Shown in pieces: positions 31,977 through 43,941 of a DNA stretch of 64,000 bases. The stretch is taken from contig CM045733.1 in NCBI GenBank assembly GCA_024760905.1, positions 20,986,001 through 21,050,000 of the forward strand. The letters are read 5' to 3'. Source of the DNA: Plotosus lineatus (taxonomy: Eukaryota; Chordata; Actinopteri; Siluriformes; Plotosidae). A model generated the notes under the pieces. It was not told the DNA's origin, ran no database searches, and was given only the letters and a program-made list of their open reading frames with translations. Both the position numbers and the translations under genes were made by a program. Numbering within the stretch: the first letter of the stretch is position 1; each line of letters begins with the position of its first letter.

Positions 31977-31990
31977 TGTTCCATAACTGT
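31977..31990. repeat. Target site duplication, right
   Basis: Second copy of TGTTCCATAACTGT. Confidence 0.8.
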
Positions 31991-32049
31991 GTATGACAAT
32001 TAAAATTGAAACTTCGAAAATAAATCCTGGGTCCTTTATTTTGTTTATT

Positions 32050-32275
32050 TCTCATTCAGTAACTCATTTGCTGAACTGATAAATCATACTACGGTCAAGA
32101 GGAGGTTGGTTCCCTTCTGAACAGACACGTGGAACAGATCACTAGACCACTGTATGGTCAACACACACAACTATTCACACTCACATCAATGGTCAATTTG
32201 GAACAGCTAATTAGCGTAATGTGCAGGTCTTTGACTGTGGGAGAAAACTGCAGTAGCTGTAGGAAACTTGCGTTT
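32050..32275 (-). mobile_element. SINE/L2-type copy, old
   Basis: Minus strand retains GTTTTCTCCCACAGTCAAAG, ACGCTAATTAGCTGTTCCAAATTG and AGTTCAGCAAATGAGTTACTG; head not recognised. Confidence 0.55.
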
Positions 32276-32564
32276 TAATAAGGGACAGAGGGAGGCTGGT
32301 GAAATAATATTTTAATCATTCTTGGTAGCTTGTGGACCCCTAATTAATAGCAATGCTTCTAAGAGGAGCACAAAATGCACTAAACATAATTTTGATGGTT
32401 GTTCCAGATCTGTATGTACCCACCACAGAAAACACAATGAAACTGTTATGACTGAGTTAATGGTGACTGCCCACTCCATATGCATTTCCTTTTGCCAAAG
32501 AGCATTATGTGAGTAGGACATGCAATTAAAAATATTCTTTGTTTTGGAAATAGTAAATGAAATA

Positions 32565-32860
32565 AGCACCCTTAAACAGTTGATGCTTCAGATCACCTTG
32601 GGTCATTGTGCCTCTCTTGTCCACTTTTTTCCTCGACCAGACTTTAATTGGTGTTCTAGTCAGGGGACTGAGATGGTCTGGGAAAATATTAATTCTGTGG
32701 GCAGATTTCCATTGAAAACTTCATTTGGACATATACTTGAAATCATTGACCTGCTAGATGATCCAATGATGACCCACTTTTAGTTTCCTGGCACAGTCAG
32801 ACAAATTTTAATTTTAAATGTGCTGGTATTTCACGGAATCTCTCTCAATCTCATTCCAGC
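32565..32860 (-). pseudogene. Tc1-like transposase fragment
   Basis: Minus strand, read across frames: DSVKYQHI, then KLKVGHHWI followed by a degenerate QxNDxKxMSK (second catalytic Asp region), and WPSQSPD before EEKSGQ near 32570-32680 (catalytic Glu region). Several stops and frameshifts. Identification rests on the order of these blocks. Confidence 0.55.
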
Positions 32861-33900
32861 AATTCTTTGATGACTGCTCCAGATTCTTTCATTTGGTAAG
32901 TGTCAGTGATGATCTTTGATGACCTACAGTGGTAGGTAACCATTTGTTACTGTCTTTGAACTCAGCAACGACATTGCTAACTGTCCACAACTGGTTGCAA
33001 ACATGGTTGAATACAGTTGCAGATTGTCTGAGACTGTCCAGGACTTTGGTGTTTACAGTCAGCAACCATAGTTGCAGACCAAACTGTTGATATCACTTAC
33101 CAGTTAATTGTCCAAGTTAGAAATTGGAGGTACCTCAAAGATTCAAAATTTCAAAGTGCAGGAAAGTAAACAAATAAACAAGGAATTTATCTATTAAATT
33201 AAAGGGAAATACACAGAGGAAGAATAATACAGGACTGAGCACAACGGTACATTTAAATAGCAGTGATAGAAATGATACTATATAGTATGGTACTATGTAA
33301 CTTGGGATATTCCTAAATATTTATTATGTGCTATATATACTGTTTATGTTTATAAATTGAAATTTTATGTACATTACAATAAACCCTGTCAGCTAGTTTG
33401 CTGCAATCTCTTACACTCTCATCTATCTCCATTGTATGTATTTTTATAACCTGATTTGTGTTTGCTTTGGATTTTTAATCTGTGCATTCTATTCTCTAAC
33501 CAATAAAAAAGTCCTAAAGATGCACCAAATAGCATTAGCACATATGACACAGTCCAATAACTATGAATTTCATGTCTGATGTAACAAAATGCAAATGCAA
33601 AAAAAAACAAAAAAAAAAAAACAAAACCAACCAACCAACCAACCAAACAAACAAACAAAAACAAAGAAAAACACTTAAACACCTAAGAAATTATTAATTA
33701 GCTTCCCAACAGATAACAGGACAAATAAGCCTCTTGCCTGAACACACATATATATATATATATATATATCATCAAACTACATTTGCTCCAGATGCACTCC
33801 TGATTGCTTCTCCCGCATTGGTCCACAGTCAGAAGTGTCAATAAAAATCTGACTCTCTATCGCGCGAAATCCATAGTCGGCAACCACTGACGGAGGTCAG
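32861..33900. other. No gene recognised; A-rich simple sequence at 33598-33675
   Basis: Contains an interrupted A/CAAC/CAAA simple stretch at 33598-33675 and short (TA)n at 33748-33768. ORFs here are low-complexity. Confidence 0.5.
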
Positions 33901-33909
33901 ATTCTGATG

Positions 33910-33998
<89 letters not shown>
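33910..33998. repeat. (TA)n microsatellite
   Basis: TA dinucleotides with one CA interruption near 33927. Confidence 0.95.
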
Positions 33999-34001
<3 letters not shown>

Positions 34002-34394
34002 CAGGTAACCCATTACAAACTTTGAAGTAGACCATGAGAAGGGGCGCAATGTGGTACCTAGTATCTGACGAGATGAGGTCACCTGGCAGGAGGTCCAAAA
34101 ATCATTTGAGTGAAGGAAGTAGTTCACTCTATAAGCCAACGTTCAAAGGGAACAGCTGAATCAGTACTTCAATTCACCAAGTGGAGCTGTACCAGGAAAG
34201 CATGATACCAAATTCAAACAAACAAACAAACAAAAAACTTTTCGACATCTGTGATATTCTCACGCACTGCATTATCTGTTGTTTAATTCATTGTCATTAA
34301 TATATTCCTTGAAAATTCTAACATTTTTAAGCAAAAGTTTTAAGTCTGTAACTGAACATCTATAATTTTCAATTAAATATAATTTTCAAAAGCC
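33999..34394. other. Unassigned
   Basis: The minus ORFs on the right of the TA tract read WTSCQVTSSRQILGTTLRP and MVYFKVCNGLP; I cannot assign them to a family. It may be the edge of a decayed retroelement. Confidence 0.35.
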
Positions 34395-34625
34395 ATCCAT
34401 GTCTCTCACTCTCTATGGTGAGAAGCAAGTAAAAGAACCATTACTCACTTTAGTCAAGAGTAGCTGCATAACCATCAGGGTGTCCATCAGTGTGTTTCTG
34501 CCCTGCCATGGCCTGGCGAGCTGTCCAGGGTGCACTCTGTCCTTGCCCAGAGTTGACTGAAATGGGCACCAGCCTTGCAGTGACCCTATTTGGGATTAAG
34601 CAGTTCAGAAAATGAACGAATAGCT
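34395..34625 (+). mobile_element. SINE H1/L2-type, 5'-truncated
   Basis: Begins CCATGTCTCTCACTCTCTATGG, continues through CATCAGTGTGTTTCTGCCC to CTGGCGAGCTGTCCAGGGTG and GGATTAAGCAGTTCAGAAAATG. Confidence 0.75.
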
Positions 34626-35027
34626 TCTCTGTGGCAGCTATATGTATGATTTGCTGTGGGTGCCTATTGGACCTGGATTTCTAAGTCCCAGAGGAGCTGT
34701 TCATCAAAGGAGAGCTGGTGTACCTCTGCTGAGGGAATTGGCTATGCATTCATTGTCTGTCTTGTGACTGCCAGTCATTAGAAGAGTGTCCCTACAGTTG
34801 TTTGATCGTCAAAAAAATTGTCACAGTCAATGCGATCATCGCAAATTCACCTAGGGAACTCAAGCTCATCACAATTCTTTGAAATCATGGTGATCATGAA
34901 CATTGTGCACCAGTGTAAAACCAGGGTTAAATCATGGTCCTCTTTTTGATTTGCTTATAGTGAATCAAGTTCAATAATTTTTCTTATGTGATTATTAAAA
35001 GAATTCAAGCCATTGTGTTCTATATAC
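34626..35027. other. Unassigned
   Basis: Sequence around 34650-34900 appears unique; no ORF or repeat supported. Confidence 0.4.
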
Positions 35028-35270
35028 CAGGGATTTAGAACAGTTGGTAGAGTGTCCACTTTACCTCCGGAAAGTCAGAGTTCGAATCCAAGCCGCATCA
35101 TACCATAAGACGCTAAAATTTAGCAGTTGTTTCTTCCTGCTTGGCGCTCAGCATCAAAAGATAGAACAACACAATAACTGGCACTTCACAGTGGCAACAG
35201 TTGCCCAGAGCACAAAGCAAAATTCCATGTATGTAACGTGCTTTGACAATAAAGAGTTATTATCATTATA
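35028..35270 (+). mobile_element. SINE H4 copy, tRNA-headed
   Basis: CAGGGATTTAGAACAGTTGG head, B box AGTTCGAATCC, body CTTCCTGCTTGGCGCTCAGC, ending GTGCTTTGACAATAAAG. Closely similar to 21475-21716 along its whole length, in the same orientation. Confidence 0.8.
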
Positions 35271-36088
35271 TATTGTATAGTTTAAACTCCATGCCTTCTT
35301 AGTGTGCATGATTGGAGGGGAAGTTGGTAAGGGTTGTCCTTTTTGTTTTTGAATGTATCTTTGCAAATTATCAAAAAAAAAAAAAAAAAAAAACTGAATT
35401 GGTTTATATTGAATGTACACTCACAATGTCTATGGTTGCATTTTCATTTTCATTGCCATAGGCTAAGTTTCAGAAAAATATTTTATTCAATATTGATTGC
35501 TTTAAATTGATTGTCTTAAAAACAAAATCTGGGTAACTGGTTTGCAAACTAGTCTCCCACAATATATAAGCAGTCGACTTGCATTTACATCCTCAGCTAG
35601 CATCCCTTGCCTTAAAACTCATAGACCCATTGATGTGGTGTTTTCCCACAAACTCTCACAAGACAAGGGGCTATTAACAACACTACAGTCATCTGTCATC
35701 TGTTCACATTTAGCCCATGTATCATATGTACTGTATCAAGCATGCGGATGATCAACCGAAAGTAAAATACTATGTTTTCTATTACATGTGCTAAAATATG
35801 CTTTACATTCTATAGACAGTCTTATTCACACACTATTGATGTAGTAAAATGTAGTAATTATTAAGAAAAATTCAAGTTTTTACTGTGAGATTTATTGATA
35901 ATAAAATATAAACAGTATACAGCTCGATTCCCAAATCAGCAGGAAAATATGTAGCATGGGTTTTTTTTTTTTTTTTTTTTTTGGGGGAGGGGGGGCTCCT
36001 TTCCAGCACATACATGGCTGAGGTTCCCTTGAGCAAAACACCCAACTACTCTCTGTGCACCCCATTGTGTGTGGCAACCCACTGCTCT

Positions 36089-36089
<1 letters not shown>
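35271..36089. other. No gene; poly(A) at 35371-35392, poly(T) at 35960-35982
   Basis: AT-rich with homopolymer tracts; no supported ORF. Confidence 0.5.

Positions 36090-36158
<69 letters not shown>
36090..36158. repeat. (GT)n microsatellite
   Basis: About 34 GT units. Confidence 0.95.
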
Positions 36159-36160
<2 letters not shown>

Positions 36161-36533
36161 TCACTGTTTCCATGTGTTTACTCAATTTGGATGGGTTACA
36201 TGCAGAGGAAGTCATTTCCCTTGCAGGATTAATACAGTATATAAAAAAGATTGGGGCATGTGGATATTTTACTTATTTGGGCTGGCTGTATTAGCAAGAC
36301 TCTAACTAATCGTCTGCTTCATCCTTTCTGATTAAACAATTAGTGCCCCATGTTAATATCCCACTGGTGTGCACTTTCCTAATATTTCTGCTCTATTAAA
36401 GTAACGCTCAATAAATGTCAATCTGACAAGGGGTGACGTTTTTGAACCAATCATAAATTTAAAGCTTGTAATTATTTTAAGAACTGAAATTGATGAAATG
36501 CCAGGCCATACTGGCGCTGTCATACATATATAA

Positions 36534-36535
<2 letters not shown>

Positions 36536-36607
<72 letters not shown>

Positions 36608-36621
36608 ACAGAGCCCCCCCT

Positions 36622-36667
<46 letters not shown>
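36536..36667. repeat. (GT)n followed by (CA)n, inverted microsatellites
   Basis: About 33 GT units (36536-36602), a 22-bp spacer, then about 21 CA units (36625-36667). The two tracts are complementary and could form a hairpin. Confidence 0.95.
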
Positions 36668-36669
<2 letters not shown>

Positions 36670-37309
36670 TATATATAATTTCCCTTAGTGATTTTTTTTT
36701 AACATAGACAAATCCATAAATAATTTCTGAAAAATCCATAAATCCACATTTTATGACGTGCTATAAAATTTGAGAAAAAGGAATCATGTATGTTCCCCTG
36801 TGCCATATTGTCAACTTTTTTTTTTTTTTTTCATAGCAAAATTAGCTAAGCTGTGTACCATCCAAACAACTTATTCAAAATCCTTTGGGCTACAACAATG
36901 TTCTTTTAATTCCTTTAGGACACATTTTATGCATCCTTCAAGCAATTGTAATCCTGCTGAAGATTTAGAGGGGCATTAGTGGTTTAGGACAGATGAGACT
37001 CATAGTTTTCTTGAAATTGCCATGGTGAGGACAACGGAAGGATGGTGAGAATAAGCCAGACAGTATTTTGGAACAAAGTGGTTTCCTTTATATGGTGAAT
37101 ATTTATATAATATATATTATACATATTTTCAATGAAACACAATATGGTTATATACAATATCTATCTATAGCCATAGTCCATATTTGAACCGTAGGCGTCT
37201 TCCTTTGGCCAAGCCTGGCTTTCATATGGAGACTATAGGCTATAACCTTGAGGGGCGCCACTCCGCATCAAGTGTTTTTTTTTTGTTTGTTTTTTTTTCT
37301 CAGAGAGAT
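36668..37309. other. No recognisable feature
   Basis: Poly(T) at 36818-36832; nothing else. Confidence 0.5.
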
Positions 37310-37484
37310 ACATGCGGACGGTTTTGCAGCCTACTCTTTACGAAATTCAGCAATGGTTCTTTTCCATGCCTCACACCATAAACAATGAGAGACATGGTCC
37401 ACCTTTGATAACCCAGTTAGAGTTGTGGAGAGTGGAACTCGATCAGCGATCCAGCGTCCTATACCATCAGGCCACAACGGCCCA
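37310..37484 (-). mobile_element. SINE H1 fragment
   Basis: Minus strand: GGGCCGTTGTGGCCTGATGG head (A box partly preserved), body ATAACTGGGTTATCAAAGGTGG to AAACCGTCCGCATG; tail missing at a T/G-rich stretch. Confidence 0.65.
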
Positions 37485-37922
37485 TTACATACAATATACT
37501 ATATAGCCATATAGTATATCGTATATAACCATATTATGTTTTGTCCAAAATGAACTACATGGGTTTCTGAACATCAAACATTACTTTTGATTTTCACAAG
37601 CATAATAATAGCTGGTTCAAAAACATTGGAAAATGATCAGTCAGTACATAATTATTAAAAAAAGAAAAGAAAAAAAGAAAAACAGATTTAATTCAACTTT
37701 ATATTGAAAGCAGTATAGTTTCAGCATGTCAAGTAAAATAAATAAATAAAATTAATTCATGAATTAATTAATAAAACATTTCATCGATACGCTACTCTAG
37801 ACATTTTGTTATATAAAACCTCACTTCATTTTTCATATCATTGCTTGAAGTTATTGCTACCACCAGATTAAGGACATCATCCAAGTATCCACTGGAGTCC
37901 TTACAAGCTTTCTTATTGTCTT

Positions 37923-37955
<33 letters not shown>

Positions 37956-38568
37956 CTTTAAGGGCACTTTGTTCACAATCGCTGACTCAACCTCATAGTG
38001 TATTGTGTAAAGAAAATTGTTGCTCAAGAGAGAACTTGCACTTGTTCTTTCTGGCTAGCTGTTTCTTCGAACTTCACAGCCTGAGGGAATTCTGTTCAGT
38101 TACGGGTGAATTGCTGACATCCAATTCTTCAGGATGAAGAATGTGCTATTACAGCTAAAGGCCCCACACTTGTACTCCATGCCACTATGTTCATATTTCC
38201 TTTAACTGCACTCATGTGGGAAAAAGCGTCCACATTATATTGAGCTGGCAGCTCGCTTAATTCCTCTCGCTGTTATAGGAGTGATAGTGGATTAATTTGA
38301 AAGTAGCCAGCTTTGTAGAGCACCTTCAGTTCAGCCAGATGCCACCTTGAAAAATGAACCTAAAATATGAACTGAAGATAGTTAAGATCTCAGCAATATT
38401 TTGTACAGCAATTAGCAAAATTAGGGATGAAATGGAATTCCAGAGAGGAGAGAGATGCTACAGGATTCATGAAATATAGACAGAAGGATCACATGCCTGA
38501 GTTTCTCTAATTTTTCAAATTTGAAGCTTTAACATTATAGGCTAAACATTTGGCTATATATAATATTA
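37485..38568. other. No gene recognised; poly(T) at 37928-37953
   Basis: AT-rich; ORF 37841-38137 crosses the poly(T) tract and has no domain. Confidence 0.5.
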
Positions 38569-38803
38569 GAACCGCCAGCGCTGCTAACTGGGTTGTCAAA
38601 GGCAAGCCATGTCTCTCACTGTCTGTGGTGAGAGGCAAGTAAAAGAACCATTGCTGACTTTTGTAAAAAAAAGTAGGCTGCATTGCCAACAGCATGTTTC
38701 TGCCCTCCGATGGCCGGGAGAGATATCCAGGGTGTATTAGGCCCTCTCCCAGATTTGGCTGAGACAGACGCCAGCCTCCTCACGACCCTAATAAGGATTA
38801 AAA
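38569..38803 (+). mobile_element. SINE H1/L2-type, 5'-truncated
   Basis: GCTAACTGGGTTGTCAAAGGC through AACAGCATGTTTCTGCCC to CACGACCCTAATAAGGATTAA. Confidence 0.75.
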
Positions 38804-39036
38804 ACTTTCCACATTTCCAAAATATGCTGTCATTGTATCAGTATTTTGCTTAGAAAATGACTAATATCTCTTATATTACACTAGAAATTCAAAGTTACAA
38901 AGATCTGTGAAAAATGGTAATGAAAATTCTTGAGCAAAACTGGAATTAACTCCTCTGCAGCCAAGAAAATAATGCTACTTAATTTTCAGTTATAAAATAT
39001 TTTATATTGAATTTGCAGTAAAATTAATTACAACTA

Positions 39037-39385
39037 GGGCAGTGGTGGCCTGATAGTAAGGTGCTGAATTAACAATCTCATGGTATGGGATGTCAAGTCC
39101 CACTGTCAACCATTGTCACTGTTGTCCCCACAGAGCAGGGTTATCAAAGACTGGCCATGTTTCTCACTGTCGGTTGAGAGAGGAATGTAAAAGAACTATT
39201 GCTGACTTTCGTCAAGAGTCTTTCATAGGATGCATGCATGCTTATCAGCTTGTTTCTGCCCTGTGATGGCCTTTTGAGCTTTCCAGGGTGTACTCTACCA
39301 TTGTCAGAGTTGGCTGAGACGGATGCCAGCCTTCCCATGACCCTAATTAGGAATACATGGTGCAGAAAATGAATGAATGGATGTA
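39037..39385 (+). mobile_element. SINE H1/L2-type, full length, diverged
   Basis: Head GGCAGTGGTGGCCTGATAG, B box GTCAAGTCCC, body and L2-type tail ending CATGGTGCAGAAAATGAATG followed by AATGGATG. Confidence 0.75.
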
Positions 39386-39785
39386 TTAACTAGAAATGTT
39401 CATTCACATCAAACCATAATAAACGCTGCATGACATGGCACGACTTGGCCCGAACAGGCTGTATGCTAAATCTATCAAACATTAAAAAAATGCAGCTATA
39501 ATTTTTCATCTAGAAAATGAAACGACAAAGTGTGAAGTTTATCAAATATAGGAATAATAGGACATTTCCCCCTTTCTCCTAAATTCTTCGAAAAAAATTT
39601 GGATGTGATATAAATTCCCAGGAATAAAGCACTGCACTTGATACAACTCATTAGTCATGTGAAGACCAAGATCAACTGATTAAATAAGTGGAATCAGGTG
39701 CCCTCTGCTTGGTTGGAATGAAACTCTGCAGCCACAGTAATACTCAGTGAATAACATTCAGACTTTCTCTTTTGTTAATCTCTTA
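39386..39785. other. No recognisable feature
   Basis: No ORF or repeat supported. Confidence 0.5.

Positions 39786-40385
<600 letters not shown>

Positions 40386-40416
<31 letters not shown>
40386..40416. repeat. Poly(A) tract
   Basis: About 30 A. Confidence 0.9.
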
Positions 40417-40418
<2 letters not shown>

Positions 40419-40444
40419 AAACAAATAAACAACAAATTAAAACT

Positions 40445-40795
40445 GCCGGGGTGGCCATAGTGGCGTAGTGGTGAGCACGTCCACCTCACAGCAAGAAGAC
40501 CTTGGTTTGATTCCAAGTGTTTCTGTGAAGAGTTTGCATGTTCTCTCTGTGCTTGTATGGGCTTCCTGCAGGAACTCTGGTTTCCTCCCACCACCCAAAA
40601 ACATGCACAGTAGGCCAATTGGTTGTTCCAATTCACCCCTATGTTTGAGTGTGAATGATTGTGTGACTGTTGGCTCTGTGATGGCGTGGTGAGCTGTCCA
40701 GGGTTTACCCCTCCCTTGCCCAGAGTTGGCTGAGATGGGCGTCAGCCTCCCCACGAACCTAATGAGGATTAAGCAGTTTAGAAAATGTATGAATA
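40445..40795 (+). mobile_element. SINE H2/L2, full length
   Basis: Head with perfect A box TGGCGTAGTGG and B box GGTTTGATTCC; L2-type body TTTGCATGTTCTCTCTGTGC, GTTTCCTCCCACCACCC, CAATTGGTTGTTCCAATTCA; tail GGATTAAGCAGTTTAGAAAATG and TATGAATAAA. Confidence 0.85.
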
Positions 40796-42279
40796 AAATA
40801 ATCAGTAGTAGAGGTGTTCTGAGATAACAGTTTAAACAGTAAAATGAAATAATAATGGAAATTAAGTAAAAGTAAATAATAATAGGCTATGCATTTTTTG
40901 GCCAGATTTCTCCTGCAACCCTGCCTATAGCTGCAGGGACCCTTAAGATTGAAAATGTTCAAGTTTGTTCCTTATTTAGTTTGAGCTGACTTTGTATCAT
41001 TTTGGAGAGATGGATGGTGCACTTCTTCTCTCTTACAGACCAAAACTGCTCTTTTGCGGGAACATTTTTCAAAAGTGTACGTGCAAGTATAGCTATGTTC
41101 TTGTCTCATACCCCAATTTGTGAGTGTATTTGGTCAGTATCATGTTCAGGACAGCATCAGCCTCCCAGCTGTTCAAACATCTGTCTGGTAACACATTTTT
41201 AAAATGATAGTGACAATTATTGTGTCTTAAGATAGAAAGTAATTTTACTGTCTTCCTGGAGATCTTTCAAGAAGAAACCTGTAGCTCACGGAGTTCATTT
41301 ATTCATTCAATTAATCATTCATTTATTACAGCTATTGGGGATATGAGTATCACATGACTTATTTGACTGTTCCCCTGTGACACGGTCTACCATCCAATTG
41401 GGTGGACTTCTGAAATAGTTGGAAAAATTTATTGTCTGGGTTGTTCTGCTAGAAAGTTACTTAACTATAGAGTTGGTGTCAGCTCAGTGTGTTGGGCTTT
41501 TTCCAACATAAGTGGGTTTGGCATGGAGGCGGAGGCCCTTCACCACAAGCTGCTTCATTACTGTCAGGATCCTCAGAGAATATGCAGCATAATTAATGCT
41601 TCCATGATGAATTACACGCGCCACTTCCTAACACTGCCGATGCCTGCACTTTTTTTGACAAAATAAATTAATTTACATCCTCGCCCTCCTACTCACTCTC
41701 CTGAACGATTTACTCTGACTTTCAGTGATTAAAAAGTCACAATATTTACAGCCGTAATAGTTGGGGTCTGTTTGAGGAAATTATCTGCATGCTTTGCTAC
41801 TTCTTACTGCTTTCTAAGCAGTTCTGGGTAGAACTGGCTGTGACAAATGTTGGGCTTTGTGATCCTCACAGGTGTTTTGTTCATGCATTTCATTATTAGA
41901 CAACACTACCATTAGCAATGACCAGAACAGCATCATCAAAATTAGGCCTGTGCTTAACTGCTGCCATTTGTCCATGACTGTGACTAGAGTTTAATATAGA
42001 CATGTTAAGATTCTGTTTTTATACCTCATTAAACCATCTATGTATTTTGTATTTAAATATAGATCATAGTATTTTATGTGTGTTGCAAAACATGTACAAG
42101 ATAAATATATGAGTGTTATAAATGATTGGCAAGATCAAATAAAGGAAACAGCCTCAATTGATGTGGATGTGAAACACTAAATAAAGATTTAATTAAGTGT
42201 AATTACTATTTGTTTTGTTAAAGTTCATCCCCAGCTAGTTTGCTTATTTTATGTTTATGGGGGAAAAATAAATAAATAA

Positions 42280-42280
<1 letters not shown>
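40796..42280. other. No gene recognised
   Basis: ORF 41002-41202 has no domain. No terminal repeats or SINE heads seen. Confidence 0.5.

Positions 42281-42358
<78 letters not shown>
42281..42358. repeat. (TA)n tract adjoining the palindrome
   Basis: TA units with one T insertion near 42323. Confidence 0.95.
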
Positions 42359-42361
<3 letters not shown>

Positions 42362-42406
42362 AAAAATAAAAGGACAGGACAAAGACTTTCTATTGAAACT
42401 CCATTT

Positions 42407-42461
42407 ATCACTACAGATCTGTTTCGAGGGGTGGTGAAACCATCCTCTCTCTTCAGGTGAT
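42407..42461 (-). ncRNA. Hammerhead-like ribozyme, left arm
   Basis: Exact reverse complement of the right-arm motif at 42511-42565. On the minus strand it carries ATCAC, core CTGAAGA, stem II, GAAA and CTGTA/GTGAT in order. The predicted cut lies between 42412 and 42411. Confidence 0.65.
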
Positions 42462-42510
42462 TATAGAGAATTAGAATAGATTAGAATCTATTAGAATAGA
42501 TTCTTCTATA

Positions 42511-42565
42511 ATCACCTGAAGAGAGAGGATGGTTTCACCACCCCTCGAAACAGATCTGTAGTGAT
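42511..42565 (+). ncRNA. Hammerhead-like ribozyme (type I, short stem III), right arm
   Basis: All conserved core positions of a hammerhead are present in order. Stem I: ATCAC (42511-42515) pairs with GTGAT (42561-42565). Core CUGANGA is CTGAAGA (42516-42522). Stem II: GAGAGGATGG (42523-42532), loop TTTCA, CCACCCCTC (42538-42546), pairing GAG/CTC, GG/CC and TGG/CCA with one mismatch and one bulge. Core GAA (42547-42549). Stem III: ACAG (42550-42553), loop AT, CTGT (42556-42559). The cleavage-site nucleotide A at 42560 forms a GUA triplet, so the cut would fall between 42560 and 42561. Open stem I with a tiny stem III is the minimal form described from Penelope-like retroelements. Activity is not demonstrated. 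Confidence 0.7.
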
Positions 42566-42667
42566 AAATGGAGTTTCAATAGAAAGTCTTTGTCCTGTCC
42601 TTTTATTTTTGTTATTTGCTCTACCAAAAAGTATTGAGCACTCTCCTACGGAAGGATCTACTCAGAA

Positions 42668-42838
<171 letters not shown>

Positions 42839-43097
42839 ATGTTCAAAAAAATTCAAATGTTTTTATTACAAAGTGCAAAATATATCTAAGATATATTATA
42901 TAAGATCTAAGGCTGACTGATGTGCATGGAGAGCAAAGTCTAGCCTGGTCTAATCCCATAGAAGAGCCACACAGTAAAGTTAATGCTGTCTGTATTCCCT
43001 AATGGTAGTAGCCACTTTCATCAGCAGAGTACACACTACCACAAATCAAAAATGTTCAGAAATGGACTGCGGAACATGACAAAGAGTTGGATTTCAT

Positions 43098-43335
43098 TGA
43101 AACACTCATCACTCACTCCACTCATTTGCTGACCCACTTAATCCTACCACTCGGGTCATTGTGAGGTTGGAATGAAGGCGGGGTACACCATGAACTGCTC
43201 ATCAGCCCATTACATGTCAAAACACTCATAGCCATTCACATTCAAATCCACACCTTGAAGAAATTTGGAACAGCTATTTGTGCACATCTTTGGACTGCTG
43301 GAGGAAACCTGGACCATCTGCAAGCACTGAGTAAA
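43098..43335 (-). mobile_element. SINE/L2-type copy, old
   Basis: Minus strand keeps GGTTTCCTCCAGCAGTCCAAAG, AGCTGTTCCAAATT, CAGTTCATGGTGTACCCCGCC and the AAGTGGGTCAGCAAATGAGTG end. Confidence 0.6.
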
Positions 43336-43531
43336 ATTTAAATGGAGAGGCTTCATGCCTTTGGTTTTCTTTGACCATTTTACCTACTGACACAATACAC
43401 TACTGAAAAAGTTCAGCAATAAAATTTTACATTCTGCCTCTGTGAGCTCTATTACAACAAGCACTTAATCTGACTCAGAGGAACATACCCCCCCCCCCCT
43501 CCACACACACGCACACACACACACACACACA

Positions 43532-43873
43532 CTTCATTCATTCATTTTCTGAACCGCTTAATCCTAATTAGGGTTGCGGGGAGGCTGGTACCCATCTCAG
43601 ATGACTCTGGACGAGGGAAGAGTACACCCTGGACAGCTGGTCAGGCCATCACAGGACAGAAAAATGCTGATGGCTATGTAGCCAACTCTTGTTGAAAGTC
43701 AGCAATGGTTCAATTACATGCTTCACACCATAGACAGTGAGAGACATAGCCGGCCTTTGCTAACCCAGTTAGCTGCACTGGAAGACAGCAATGGCAACTG
43801 TTGACTGTGGGGCTTGAGCCCCCAACCTTAGCATTAGTAATCCAGCACCTTACCACCGGGCCACCACTGCCCT
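43532..43873 (-). mobile_element. SINE H1/L2-type, full length
   Basis: Minus strand: GGGCAGTGGTGGCCCGGTGG head, GGGGCTCAAGCCCC around the B box, body, TAGCCATCAGCATTTTTCTG, then CTGGCCAGCTGACCAGCTG-like tail and GGATTAAGCGGTTCAGAAAATG with AATGAATGAATG. Confidence 0.8.
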
Positions 43874-43941
43874 ACCCCCCCTTTTCATTTCTCTACAAAT
43901 GTTATGTTGAATACTGAGAAGAAACACTATGGTTTTGGGTC

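Larger units (their letters stand above)
42359..42613. repeat. Perfect inverted repeat, 109-bp arms, 37-bp centre
   Basis: 42359-42467 is the exact reverse complement of 42505-42613 by base-by-base reading. The centre, 42468-42504, itself contains AATAGATT and AATCTATT in inverted order. Each arm carries a hammerhead-ribozyme-like sequence on opposite strands. The left arm adjoins (TA)n; the right arm continues into about 55 bp of non-repeated DNA, then (CT)n and (TA)n. Confidence 0.95.

Noticed and set aside
36477..36739. Cys-Val and Thr-His repeat ORFs
   Set aside because: Translation of (GT)n/(CA)n microsatellites; the same applies to ORFs at 7823, 18734, 39747, 48144, 51082 and 61071, and to Tyr-Ile ORFs over (TA)n.
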